From the NCBI GenBank assembly GCA_964522165.1, contig CAZFVV010000012.1, forward strand, positions 8,689-72,688: a stretch of DNA of 64,000 nt. Direction: 5' to 3'. The stretch is from JABWBP01 sp964522165 (GTDB lineage Bacteria; Calditrichota; Calditrichia; RBG-13-44-9; J075). Below the pieces are notes generated by a model. That model was not told where the DNA came from, ran no database searches, and was given only the letters and a program-made list of their open reading frames with translations. Within the stretch, counting starts at the first letter, position 1; the number at the start of each line of letters is the position of its first letter. Below, piece after piece: positions 26,103 to 34,747 of the stretch. The position numbers and the translations under genes were made by a program.

Positions 26103-27422
26103 ATGCCCCAACTCCAACAAAAACTCACCCGCTTCGATCTCACCCTGATCGCCATCGGTTCCACCATCGGTTCCGGGATTTTCCTTACTCCCTCGGGAAT
26201 CGCGCAAAAACTTCCCGCGGTAGAACTGATTCTGCTGGTGTGGCTGATCGGGGGATTGCTGGCCCTCTCCGGCGGATTAACCTTCGCGGAATTGGGCGCG
26301 ATGATGCCCCGCGCCGGGGGCGTGTACGTTTTCCTCAACCAGGCCTATGGCGGTCTGGCGGGATTTCTCTACGGCTGGGCCTACTTCTTAGTGGTAAACA
26401 CCGGGGCGCTGGCGGCGCTGAGCATCGCCTTTGCTACCTATTTGGGCTTTTTTGTGCCCCTCTCGCCGCCGGAAATCAAGTTAGTCGCTATCGCGGGGCT
26501 GCTGATTTTAACCGCGATCAACTATTTTGGGGTGAAACCGGGGGGGATTTTTGCGGATATTTTTACCCTTCTGAAAGTCTTCGGGATTATCGGCATCATT
26601 GCCGCGGGGTTTTTTCTCGGCTCAATGGATTCCCTATCTGCCGCAGCGCCATTGCAAATGCCCCCGACCCTCGGCGGCGCCCTGGCCGCGGCCATGGTCG
26701 GGGTGCTGTGGTCCTACGGGGGCTGGCAGCACGCCACTTATATGGCCGGGGAAGCGAAAGAGCCGAAACGCAGCATTCCCTTCGCCCTGGTGCTGGGAAC
26801 GCTGCTGGTCTCGATCCTCTACATCCTCACCAATATTGCCTACCTGCTGCTGCTCCCCCTCGACGCCATCGCCGGCTCGGAGCGGGTGGCTGCCGACGCC
26901 ATACAAGGCGCGGTGGGGCCGGCAGGCGCTACCCTGGTCTCCCTGGCGATCTTTATCTCCGTATTCGGCACCGCGGGCATCTATACCATGACCGCGCCGC
27001 GAATTTACTACGCCATGGCCCGCGACGGGGTCTTCTTCAAAAAGATAGCGGAAATTCACCCCAAATACAAAGTACCCGCCTTCGCCATCCTCTCCCAAAC
27101 CGCCTGGGCGATACTGCTGATCCTCAGCGGCACTTTTTACGAGCTGATCACTTACGTGGCCTTCACGGACTGGATTTTCTTCGCCCTGGCGGGGGCCAGC
27201 GTTTTTCTATTCCGCAAACGCAATCCGCAGGCGGAGCGGCCTTACAAAACCTTAGGATACCCCCTGACCCCGCTCTTTTTCGTGGCCGTCTCCACCTGGT
27301 TCGTGCTCAATACCCTGGCAGGCGCGCCGGCGCAGGCCCTGGCGGGGTTGGGATTTTTGGCCTTAGGCGTGCCGGTGTACTATCTCTGGAAGAAAGCGGG
27401 GAAGGGGGCAGAGTGGGGGTAA
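26103..27422 (+). CDS. APC-superfamily amino acid permease
   Basis: 439 residues, about 12 membrane helices. The first helix contains IAIGSTIGSGIFLTPSG, the substrate-backbone-binding GSGIF motif of APC transporters, and FAELGAMMPRAGGVYVFL is the conserved helix 2-3 region. EAKEPKRSIPFAL is the loop after helix 6 typical of the LAT/YfnA-like group. It should import an amino acid or exchange two. No Shine-Dalgarno sequence precedes ATG 26103. A long open frame in another phase across the same bases is a shadow caused by high GC content. Confidence 0.9.
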   Translation: MPQLQQKLTRFDLTLIAIGSTIGSGIFLTPSGIAQKLPAVELILLVWLIGGLLALSGGLTFAELGAMMPRAGGVYVFLNQAYGGLAGFLYGWAYFLVVNTGALAALSIAFATYLGFFVPLSPPEIKLVAIAGLLILTAINYFGVKPGGIFADIFTLLKVFGIIGIIAAGFFLGSMDSLSAAAPLQMPPTLGGALAAAMVGVLWSYGGWQHATYMAGEAKEPKRSIPFALVLGTLLVSILYILTNIAYLLLLPLDAIAGSERVAADAIQGAVGPAGATLVSLAIFISVFGTAGIYTMTAPRIYYAMARDGVFFKKIAEIHPKYKVPAFAILSQTAWAILLILSGTFYELITYVAFTDWIFFALAGASVFLFRKRNPQAERPYKTLGYPLTPLFFVAVSTWFVLNTLAGAPAQALAGLGFLALGVPVYYLWKKAGKGAEWG

Positions 27423-27521
27423 TGGATGATTGAGGTGCTGGATTAATGGATTGGTGGATTTATGGCGTCTGATTCCCTGGCCACTGCCCATTGCGTCAGG
27501 GCGGTCGCCTTGCGCCAGCAA

Positions 27522-27564
27522 AAGAATGTCCTTCCTTGACATTCTTGCCTCTAAAAGCTACATT
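27522..27564 (+). promoter_or_regulatory. Promoter of the ECF sigma gene with overlapping 9-base palindrome
   Basis: TTGACA (27536-27541), 17-base spacer, TACATT (27559-27564). The perfect inverted repeat AAGAATGTC (27522-27530) / GACATTCTT (27538-27546) overlaps the -35 box, so a bound protein would block or recruit polymerase there. Confidence 0.5.
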
Positions 27565-27620
27565 CAACTGCCTTTAATGCGTTAGCATTCCATAGTTTTA
27601 AACTTTCGGTAGCCCTGTTT

Positions 27621-28223
27621 ATGAAACCGATCGATACCTTCACGGAAGACGCCAAATTGGTGCAGCAAATCAAGGTAGGCGACCCGGCGGCGGAGACGCG
27701 CCTGTTCGAGAAGTATCACGAACAGGTTTTCTATTTTGTATCCCGCAAAGTAAAACCTCGCCAGGAGCGAGAAGACATTGCCAGTATCACCCTCACCGCG
27801 GTCATTTTAGCCGCGCAAGAGGGCCGCATCAACAATCCCCGCGCCTTGTCACTATTTGTTTATCGAATTGCTCTGGAAAAGATCGACAGCTACGGTCAGG
27901 GAGTGCATCGCGGCAAAGGCAGGGTCTTTGGGGAGAATATGGATGAGAGCGAAGTAAAAAATGCCCACCAGGCCGATCCGGATGGCTCTTCCCCGGCCGT
28001 TCAAGCGGAGGAGGTTCGCCTGCTGAAGCAAGCCTGTAAAAACCTGGATGAACAAGAACGGCAAATTGTATTTTTGTATTATTGCCGGCAGTGGCGCTAC
28101 CGGGAGATTGCGGAATTTCTCAGTTTTTCATATCCGGAGCCTAAAACCGCGGAGCAGGTGCGGCAGAACGCCAAACGGCTCCGTGAGAAACTGCATCAAC
28201 ATTTCCGGGAGGATTTTCAGTAG
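27621..28223 (+). CDS. ECF-type RNA polymerase sigma factor
   Basis: 200 residues. Region 2 is visible at ~10-80 (LVQQIKVGDPAAETRLFEKYHEQ begins as LVQQIKVGD; YFVSRKV; REDIASITLTAVI) and region 4 at ~135-195 (LDEQERQIVFLYYCRQWRYREIAEFL split as LDEQERQIV and YREIAEFL, the helix-turn-helix). There is no region 3, as in ECF factors. A gene for a small zinc-finger protein follows after 60 bases, the usual place for the anti-sigma partner. Targets are unknown; the -35 palindrome upstream suggests control by another regulator or by itself. Confidence 0.88.
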   Translation: MKPIDTFTEDAKLVQQIKVGDPAAETRLFEKYHEQVFYFVSRKVKPRQEREDIASITLTAVILAAQEGRINNPRALSLFVYRIALEKIDSYGQGVHRGKGRVFGENMDESEVKNAHQADPDGSSPAVQAEEVRLLKQACKNLDEQERQIVFLYYCRQWRYREIAEFLSFSYPEPKTAEQVRQNAKRLREKLHQHFREDFQ

Positions 28224-28283
28224 GAGACCCGCCCACCGCGTAAAAGAGCGCAACCTGATCCGGGCGTAAAAACGGTTCGAGAG

Positions 28284-28622
28284 ATGACCCATCAAGAAGT
28301 CGAAGAGAAGAAATTGCTCCTGCGCCACGTGCAGGGCGAGCTGACCGAAGCGGAGGAAGAGCGCTTCGTAGATCACTACACCTACTGCCGTTCCTGTTAT
28401 GAGCAGGTACACCATCACATCAGCGAGAACAACCTGATCGAAGAGTACCTGTATGGCAGGCTTCCGGCAGGGGAGCAGGTCTTTTTTGAAAAGCATTATT
28501 TAGGCTGCGAGGTCTGTTTTAAGGAGTTGAAGCGAAGCGAGATGTTTCTGCTTGCCCTCAAAGAAGCGCTTCGCCAAAATGGTTCGGAGCCGGAAGCCGA
28601 AGCTCACCCCTCTTCTGACTGA
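28284..28622 (+). CDS. Soluble anti-sigma-type protein with two HxxxCxxC zinc motifs
   Basis: 112 residues with no membrane helix. Two copies of the zf-HC2/ZAS signature are present: HYTYCRSC (~residues 32-39) and HYLGCEVC (~residues 71-78), each HxxxCxxC and each followed by a helix. Classical ZAS anti-sigma factors have one such motif and release sigma when it is oxidised or when a membrane part is cut. Here the doubling and lack of a membrane segment suggest a cytoplasmic redox or metal switch acting on the sigma factor encoded just upstream. The role is inferred from motif and position. Confidence 0.72.
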   Translation: MTHQEVEEKKLLLRHVQGELTEAEEERFVDHYTYCRSCYEQVHHHISENNLIEEYLYGRLPAGEQVFFEKHYLGCEVCFKELKRSEMFLLALKEALRQNGSEPEAEAHPSSD

Positions 28623-28689
28623 TCCCTTTAACCACCGGCGATATTTCCTGCAAAACTCTCCCTCCCCCCAGATTATTTCTCATTCACAT

Positions 28690-28718
28690 TTGACTTTGAA
28701 CAACCGGCAGTTTATTTT
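28690..28718 (+). promoter_or_regulatory. Candidate promoter of sucA
   Basis: TTGACT (28690-28695), 17-base spacer, TATTTT (28713-28718), 68 bases before the sucA start codon. Confidence 0.4.
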
Positions 28719-28785
28719 CTGCTACTATTTATTGGTTGTTTCAAGGATCTGTAAATTACAGGCTTTAACATAAAGATATGACCCG

Positions 28786-31578
28786 ATGGATAAATTCTCT
28801 TATCTGAGCAACGCCCACCCGGATTTTATCGAATCCCTTTACAACGATTATAAAGCCAACCCGGAATCGGTGGACGAGGGCTGGCGAAAATTTTTCGAGG
28901 GATTCGAGTTCGCCCGCGCTTACGACGGCGCACTGCCCGAGCCAGCGACGGCAGAAACCGGCCTGCAGGATCGCCGCAAGGAAGTGAACGTTCTGAACCT
29001 GATCAACGCTTACCGCATGCGCGGGCACTTTTTCACCAAAACCAACCCGGTGCGGGAACGCCGCAAATATTCCCCCACTCTGGACCTTGAGAACTTCGGA
29101 TTGTCGGAGAGCGATCTCGACACGGTTTTCGAAGCCGGGGCGGATATCGGCCTCGGCGCCGCGCCGCTGCGACAGATCATCGAGCACCTTCAGCAGACCT
29201 ATTGCCGCTCCATCGGCGCGGAGTACATGTTCATCCGCTTTCCGGAGCGGGTGAAATGGCTGCAGCAGCGCATGGAGTCCACCCGCAACACCCCCAATTT
29301 CTCCCTGGAAGAGAAGCGCCATTTGCTCGACAAGCTCAACCAGGCAGTAGTATTCGAAAATTTTCTCCATACCAAGTACGTGGGGCAGAAACGGTTTTCC
29401 CTCTCCGGCGGGGAAACCCTCATACCGGCGCTGGATGCCATCGTCGAGAAAGGCGCTGCCATGGGGGTGCAGGAATTTGTTCTGGGAATGGCGCACCGCG
29501 GGCGGCTGAACGTGCTGACCAACATCCTCCGCAAATCCTACCAGGATATTTTTGCAGAATTCGAGGGCAAGGAATACGAAGACGCGGTCTTCGAAGGCGA
29601 CGTCAAATATCACATCGGCTACTCCAGCGACGTCTATACCACCAAAGGCCACAAAGTGCACTTGAACCTGATGCCCAACCCCTCGCACCTCGAAGCGGTT
29701 GACCCGATCGTCGAGGGCGCGGTGCGGGCAAAAATCGACCGGCGTTACAACGGGGATTTCAAGCAGATCGTGCCCATCCTCATCCACGGCGACGCCGCCA
29801 TTGCCGGGCAGGGGGTGGTCTATGAAGTGGTGCAAATGTCGCTCCTGAAAGGCTACAAAACCGGGGGAACCATCCACCTGGTCACCAATAACCAGATCGG
29901 GTTTACCACCAATTACCTGGACGGGCGCTCCAGCATTTACTGCACCGACGTGGCCAAAATTACCCACTCCCCGGTGTTCCACGTAAACGCGGATGACGTG
30001 GAAGCGGTGGTATTTGCCACGTTGATGGCCCTGGAATACCGCCAGACCTTCCACACCGACGTTTTCATCGACTTTTTGGGATACCGCAAATACGGGCACA
30101 ACGAGGCCGATGAGCCGCGTTTTACCCAACCCCGGCTCTACAAAGCGATTGCCGCCCACCCCAATGCCCGAGAAATCTACTACGACCGGTTGGTGGAAAG
30201 CGGCGCCGTGGAAAAGGGCCTCGCCAAAGAAATGGAAAAAGAATTTCAGCAACTGCTCCAATACCGCCTGAACGAAGCCAAAACCCTCAAAACCTTCGAG
30301 CCGATTTCTACTTTCGAGAGCGCCTGGAGCGGCTTTCGCAAGCCGGCGGATGAAGACTTCCTGGCCTCGCCGCAGACCGGGGTTCCCGAAAAGGAGCTGC
30401 TGGCCATTGGGAAAAAGCTCTTCGCCATTCCCGCAGATTTCAAAGTATTTTCTAAAATCCGCAAGCTGTATGAAGAGTGGGGAAAACGCTTGAAAGAAAA
30501 GGACCGGCTGGATTGGGCCATGGCGGAAGCGCTGGCCTACGGCAGCTTACTCAGCGAAGGCACCCCGGTTCGCTTGAGCGGGCAGGATTCCGCTCGGGGC
30601 ACCTTTTCCCATCGCCACGCGGTGCTGGCGGATGAAGAAAAGGAGGGAGAATACGTTCCCCTGAACCACCTCAGCGATGGCCAGGCGCGCTTCCAGGTGT
30701 ACAACTCCCCGTTATCGGAATACGCGGTGATGGGATTCGAATTCGGCTATTCCCTGGCCCATCCTCAATGTTTGACGATCTGGGAAGCGCAGTTCGGGGA
30801 TTTTGCCAACGGGGCGCAGATCGTGATCGACCAGTTCATCAGCAGCTCGGCGGCCAAGTGGAACCGTTTTTCCGGGCTGGCGCTCTACCTGCCGCACGGC
30901 CACGAAGGACAGGGGCCGGAGCACTCCTCCGCGCGCATCGAAAGATTCTTGAGCCTCTGCGACCAGCATAATATGATCGTGGCAAATTGCACCACCCCGG
31001 CCAATCTCTTCCACCTCCTGCGCCGGCAGGTGAAGTACCCCTTCCGCGTTCCCCTGGTACTCTTTACCCCCAAAAGCCTGCTGCGCCATCCCCTCTGCGC
31101 CAGCCCGCTGGGGGATTTTACCAGCGGAACCCGGTTCAAAGAGGTTCTTGATGATCCCTACGCCGTCACGGAAAAGGTGAAAAGAGTGCTGCTCTGTTCC
31201 GGCAAGATTTATTACGACCTCCTGGAGCGCCAGCAGGAAGACAGGCGCGACGACGTGGCGATTGTGCGGGTGGAGCAGCTCTACCCCCTTCCGCTTCTCC
31301 AGTTCTTGAAAATCATCCGGAAGTACAAAAATGCGGAGCGTTACTGCTGGGTGCAGGAAGAGCCGGAGAACATGGGACCGTGGCCCTTTTTCCGCCGGAA
31401 ATTCAAACTGGTTCGTACCACCCTGGTATCGCGAGCCGAACAGGCTTCGCCGGCCACGGGGTTCTATAAAAATCACCTGAAAGAGCAGCAAGAGATCGTT
31501 AACCGGGCATTTGGCGCAGAGGCCGGTCTATCCGGGAAGGTCATTTCCAAAGAATATGATATGGAGTCGGCTGAATAA
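28786..31578 (+). CDS. sucA: 2-oxoglutarate dehydrogenase E1 component
   Basis: 930 residues, the normal SucA length. The N-terminal FSYLSNAHPDFIESLY and WRKFFEGF segment matches the E2-interacting start of SucA. The core shows GMAHRGRLNVL, the thiamine diphosphate region (IHGDAAIAGQGVVYE, NNQIGFTT) and GHNEADEPRFTQP. The C-terminal half has LPHGHEGQGPEHSSARIERFL and the RVEQLYPLP and EEPENMG motifs. It decarboxylates 2-oxoglutarate and passes the succinyl group to SucB's lipoyl arm in the TCA cycle. sucB follows after ~94 bases; the E3 gene is not in the window. Its presence indicates an oxidative TCA cycle. Confidence 0.97.
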   Translation: MDKFSYLSNAHPDFIESLYNDYKANPESVDEGWRKFFEGFEFARAYDGALPEPATAETGLQDRRKEVNVLNLINAYRMRGHFFTKTNPVRERRKYSPTLDLENFGLSESDLDTVFEAGADIGLGAAPLRQIIEHLQQTYCRSIGAEYMFIRFPERVKWLQQRMESTRNTPNFSLEEKRHLLDKLNQAVVFENFLHTKYVGQKRFSLSGGETLIPALDAIVEKGAAMGVQEFVLGMAHRGRLNVLTNILRKSYQDIFAEFEGKEYEDAVFEGDVKYHIGYSSDVYTTKGHKVHLNLMPNPSHLEAVDPIVEGAVRAKIDRRYNGDFKQIVPILIHGDAAIAGQGVVYEVVQMSLLKGYKTGGTIHLVTNNQIGFTTNYLDGRSSIYCTDVAKITHSPVFHVNADDVEAVVFATLMALEYRQTFHTDVFIDFLGYRKYGHNEADEPRFTQPRLYKAIAAHPNAREIYYDRLVESGAVEKGLAKEMEKEFQQLLQYRLNEAKTLKTFEPISTFESAWSGFRKPADEDFLASPQTGVPEKELLAIGKKLFAIPADFKVFSKIRKLYEEWGKRLKEKDRLDWAMAEALAYGSLLSEGTPVRLSGQDSARGTFSHRHAVLADEEKEGEYVPLNHLSDGQARFQVYNSPLSEYAVMGFEFGYSLAHPQCLTIWEAQFGDFANGAQIVIDQFISSSAAKWNRFSGLALYLPHGHEGQGPEHSSARIERFLSLCDQHNMIVANCTTPANLFHLLRRQVKYPFRVPLVLFTPKSLLRHPLCASPLGDFTSGTRFKEVLDDPYAVTEKVKRVLLCSGKIYYDLLERQQEDRRDDVAIVRVEQLYPLPLLQFLKIIRKYKNAERYCWVQEEPENMGPWPFFRRKFKLVRTTLVSRAEQASPATGFYKNHLKEQQEIVNRAFGAEAGLSGKVISKEYDMESAE

Positions 31579-31602
31579 AATGAACGCCGGTGGTGACAGG
31601 AG

Positions 31603-31622
31603 TGTCAAACTTTAGTTTGACA
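31603..31622. repeat. Perfect hairpin TGTCAAACTTTAGTTTGACA between sucA and sucB
   Basis: Nine-base arms with a TT loop, and an outer GCCGG/CCGGC pair (31586-31590 with 31631-31635). It shares the AAACT...AGTTT core with the hairpins at 1519 and 2738. No U-tract follows, so it is unlikely to end transcription fully; it may damp or stabilise the message. Confidence 0.65.
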
Positions 31623-31672
31623 TTGGCGCTCCGGCTTGCATCGCATTAAACCAGTTGCGAAAAGGGAAATAA

Positions 31673-32989
31673 ATGAAATTTGAAGTTAAAATACCCTCGG
31701 TAGGAGAATCCATCAGCGAAGTGGTGCTGGCCCGCTGGCTAAAACACGACGGCGACGCGGTGGAGGTTGACGACCTTCTGTGTGAGATCGAATCCGATAA
31801 AGCCTCTTTTGAAATCCCCGCCGAACACGCCGGGGTGATCAAAACAATTGCCAAAGAGGGCGACGCCATCCAGGTAGGGGCAATCATCGCCCACATCGAC
31901 GGGGACGGCGTTGCGCAGGCGGCCGGGAAGGCGAAAACGGCGGGGACGGCCGCAACGCCTCCTCCCGTTCCCGCCAGGGAAACCGCCAAACCTGCCGCCG
32001 CGCCGGTAGAGCAATCGGATGCCCCGGCAACCGCCAGGGACGGCCGGAAAGAGGAGAAAATCAAGATTTCCCCCGTGGCGGCCAACATTCTAATTGAAGC
32101 GGGCCTCGCCGCGGAAGAGGTGGCCGGAAGCGGTCCCGGGGGAAGAATCACCAAAGAGGACGCCCTCAAAGCGGCGCAGCAGACCCCGGCGCGAACGAAA
32201 GAAGTTGCGGCTCCCCCGGCGCCGCGGGAAACCGCCCCCGCTGCCGCGCCCGGCCCGGCGGCTCAAGCGGCGCCAGCAGGCTCTCCCGACCGGCCGGAAC
32301 GGCGGGAACGGCTCTCGCAGTTGCGAAAAACCCTGGCCAAACGCTTAGTGGCGGCGAAAAACGAAACCGCCATGTTGACCACTTTCAATGAGATCGACAT
32401 GTCCGCGATTATGGCGCTGCGGGCTAAATACAAGGAAAAATTCAAGGAAAAGCATGAGGTCGGGCTGGGCTTCATGTCCTTTTTTACCCGGGCGGTGTGC
32501 CTCGCGTTGAAAGAATGGCCGGCGGTGAACGCCATGATCGACGGGGATTTCGTGGTGTACCACGACTATTGCGACGTCTCCATTGCAGTGTCCTCCCCGC
32601 GCGGCCTGGTGGTTCCGGTCATCCGCAACGCCGACTCCCTCACCCTGGCGGAAATCGAGCGTAAAGTAGAAGAACTGGCTACCAAAGCGCGTGAAAATAA
32701 GCTGACCATCGAAGAAATGACCGGGGGAACCTTTACCATCTCCAACGGGGGGGTATTCGGCTCGCTGATGTCCACCCCGATCATCAACCCGCCCCAGACC
32801 GCGGTATTGGGAATGCACAAAATCGAGGAGCGCCCGGTGGTGGTGGGCGGCCAAATTGTGGTTCGCCCGATGATGTACCTGGCCATGTCCTACGACCATC
32901 GCATTATCGACGGCCGGGAATCGGTCAGCTTCGTAGTCCGGCTCAAAGAATTACTGGAAGACCCGGCGAGGATGCTCATCGGGGTATGA
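31673..32989 (+). CDS. sucB: 2-oxoglutarate dehydrogenase E2 (dihydrolipoamide succinyltransferase)
   Basis: 438 residues. Lipoyl domain ~1-78 (VPSVGESISEV-type start as IPSVGESISEVVLARWL; lipoyl lysine in ESDKASFEIPA), long Ala/Pro linker, E3-binding domain ~120-160 (KISPVAANILIEAGLA ... GRITKEDAL), second Ala/Pro linker with APAAAPGPAAQ, then the catalytic domain with TFNEIDMSAIM, TISNGGVFGSL and SYDHRIIDGRE. The DHRxxDG histidine and aspartate do the acyl transfer to CoA. It pairs with sucA just upstream. GESISE and FNEIDM features match the succinyl type better than the acetyl type. Confidence 0.95.
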   Translation: MKFEVKIPSVGESISEVVLARWLKHDGDAVEVDDLLCEIESDKASFEIPAEHAGVIKTIAKEGDAIQVGAIIAHIDGDGVAQAAGKAKTAGTAATPPPVPARETAKPAAAPVEQSDAPATARDGRKEEKIKISPVAANILIEAGLAAEEVAGSGPGGRITKEDALKAAQQTPARTKEVAAPPAPRETAPAAAPGPAAQAAPAGSPDRPERRERLSQLRKTLAKRLVAAKNETAMLTTFNEIDMSAIMALRAKYKEKFKEKHEVGLGFMSFFTRAVCLALKEWPAVNAMIDGDFVVYHDYCDVSIAVSSPRGLVVPVIRNADSLTLAEIERKVEELATKARENKLTIEEMTGGTFTISNGGVFGSLMSTPIINPPQTAVLGMHKIEERPVVVGGQIVVRPMMYLAMSYDHRIIDGRESVSFVVRLKELLEDPARMLIGV

Positions 32990-33152
32990 GGGGAAGGATA
33001 AAGGGAAAAGGATAAAGGTAAAAGGTATAGGGATTTCTGATGGGGTGTTTCTACTCTTAAATTAGTATCCCTGAAGGGGTAAGACGCATCGCCAAAATCA
33101 GCGGAGACATTGCGAAAAACCGGAAAACCTTAATCAATTTCAGGAGATTGCC

Positions 33153-33443
33153 ATGACCTACATTATCACCGAACCGTGCGTGGGGGTTTGCGATAGCGCC
33201 TGTGTGGACGTCTGCCCGGTGGATTGTATTTACCCGGCGGAAGGATTTACCCTCAGCGAAGAAGACAAAAAGAAAATGATCGACATTCGCGAAATGCTCT
33301 ACATCCACCCGGAAGAGTGCATCGACTGCGGCGCCTGCGAGCCGGAATGCCCGGTAGAGGCGATTTTCCCGGAAGATGAAGTGCCGGATAAGTGGAAAGA
33401 TTATATCGACAAAAACTATAAGCGTTTCGGGGTCAGCCGGTAG
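33153..33443 (+). CDS. Two-cluster ferredoxin
   Basis: 96 residues. Two cysteine groups: CVGVCDSACVDVCPVDCI (N-terminal) and CIDCGACEPECPVEAI (~residues 50-65). The first group has an irregular spacing typical of seven-iron ferredoxins that carry one [3Fe-4S] and one [4Fe-4S] cluster; the second is a standard CxxCxxCxxxCP. An extended linker with AEGFTLSEEDKKK lies between them. It is a soluble low-potential electron carrier; partners could be oxidoreductases for 2-oxoacids. The repeat begins four bases after the stop codon. Confidence 0.9.
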   Translation: MTYIITEPCVGVCDSACVDVCPVDCIYPAEGFTLSEEDKKKMIDIREMLYIHPEECIDCGACEPECPVEAIFPEDEVPDKWKDYIDKNYKRFGVSR

Positions 33444-33446
33444 GTT

Positions 33447-33740
33447 TTGGGGTGTTAAGGTGTTATAGTTTTATAGTGTTTTGGTGTTTTGGTGTTTTAA
33501 TGCCAATTCAGGGTTGGAAGCACGGTATAGGACTTATCGTAAAATCGGTTTATGACATCCCCCCTGTCCCCCCTTCTGGCAAAAGCCAGAAGGGGGGACA
33601 GGGGGGATGTTAAGCAACGCTGCGCCTCCGAATCCAATCATACATTTCAACCCTTAATTTGCATTTTTAGTGTTTGTCAACGCTTATAATACTCTGACAC
33701 TTGAACACGATAACACCTTAACACTATAACACTCGAATAC
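33447..33740. repeat. GTGTT/AACAC inverted repeat element split by a nested MITE-like element
   Basis: G/T-rich left arm (33447-33498, repeated GGTGTTAAGGTGTTATAG type) and C/A-rich right arm (about 33700-33735, AACACCTTAACACTATAACAC type) are inverted copies. The element at 33499-33665 sits between them. It fills the 311-base gap between the ferredoxin and hydrolase genes. Confidence 0.7.
33499..33665. mobile_element. 167-base MITE-like element, copy 1
   Basis: Terminal inverted repeats of 18 bases: AATGCCAATTCAGGGTTG (33499-33516) and the inverse of AATGCAAATTAAGGGTTG (33648-33665), two mismatches. The centre is a 27-base-arm hairpin (33554-33611) of GACATCCCCCCTGTCCCCCC type. A second copy with a changed hairpin and no right end is at 55836. 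It encodes no protein. Confidence 0.65.
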
Positions 33741-33754
33741 CACGCAACTAAAAT

Positions 33755-34720
33755 ATGCCGATTGTAGAGCCATCCTCCTACAACCCGCCGTTATTTTTCT
33801 CCGACGGCCATTTGCAAACCATCTTCCCCAATCTTTTCCGCAATGTAAAGGGCGTCCGATATCGCCGGGAACGCATTGATACCCCGGACGCCGATTTTAT
33901 AGACCTGGATTGGTTACTTGTCGGTACAGAGAGGGCAGCCATCGTTTCCCACGGGTTAGAGGGCAATTCCGGGCGCAGCTACGTGTTGGGGATGGTGCGG
34001 GCGTTGAATCGCGCCGGGTGGGACGGCCTGGCCTGGAATTTCCGCGGTTGCAGCGGGGAACCGAACCGGCAGCTTCGTTCCTACCACAGCGGGGCAACAG
34101 AAGATCTGCACACGGTGATAAGCCGGGTTATTTCCCTCAAGCGTTATCATCAAATCGCCCTGGTGGGATTCAGCCTGGGAGGGAACCTGACCCTGAAATA
34201 CTTAGGAGAGCGGGCAGAGGCGGTTGACACGCGGATAAAAAGCGCCGCGGCCATTTCGGTTCCCTGCGACCTGGCGGGTTCTTCCCGGAAAATGGCCCGG
34301 CCGGCCAATCAAATTTATATGCGGCGTTTCTTAAAAATGCTGCATCAAAAAATCAAGGCGAAAATGGAAATCCTCCCCGGCAAGCTCGATGACGCAGGGT
34401 TCGAGAAGATCAAAAACTTCAAAGATTTTGACGACCGCTACACCGCCCCGCTGCACGGGTTTGCCAGCGCGGAGGATTACTGGGAAAAGTGCAGCAGCCG
34501 GCAATTCCTCCCCCGCGTCGCCGTTCCCACCCTGATTATCAACGCCCGCAACGATCCTTTTCTGAGCGAAGAATGTTTTCCGGTAGCAGAAGCCCGGCGC
34601 AACCCGATGGTATTCCTGGAAATGCCCGAATCGGGCGGGCACGTGGGTTTCGTGGAATTCAATTCCGCCGGAGAATACTGGTCGGAACGCCGGGCAACGG
34701 AATTTTTAAGTGACCGGTGA
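33755..34720 (+). CDS. YheT/EMB8-type alpha/beta hydrolase
   Basis: 321 residues. The N-terminus NPPLFFSDGHLQTIFPNLFR is typical of the YheT family (YNPPLFFSDGHLQTI as PPLFFSDGHLQT). The oxyanion region is SHGLEGNSGRSY and the nucleophile elbow is GFSLGG. The acid is likely in NARNDPFL and the histidine in GGHVGFVEF. These soluble hydrolases are thought to cleave esters or lipids; E. coli YheT has no settled substrate. It converges with the M13 peptidase gene with only 27 bases between stops and no obvious terminator. Confidence 0.88.
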   Translation: MPIVEPSSYNPPLFFSDGHLQTIFPNLFRNVKGVRYRRERIDTPDADFIDLDWLLVGTERAAIVSHGLEGNSGRSYVLGMVRALNRAGWDGLAWNFRGCSGEPNRQLRSYHSGATEDLHTVISRVISLKRYHQIALVGFSLGGNLTLKYLGERAEAVDTRIKSAAAISVPCDLAGSSRKMARPANQIYMRRFLKMLHQKIKAKMEILPGKLDDAGFEKIKNFKDFDDRYTAPLHGFASAEDYWEKCSSRQFLPRVAVPTLIINARNDPFLSEECFPVAEARRNPMVFLEMPESGGHVGFVEFNSAGEYWSERRATEFLSDR

Positions 34721-34747
34721 ACCAGGAAAGGAAACCGATTTACCAGA

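Noticed and set aside
26036..27433. 465-codon open frame overlapping the APC permease
   Set aside because: The permease frame has intact APC motifs; the other frame has none and an Arg/Gly-rich shadow composition.
28765..30261. 498-codon antisense frame across sucA
   Set aside because: SucA is unmistakable on the plus strand.
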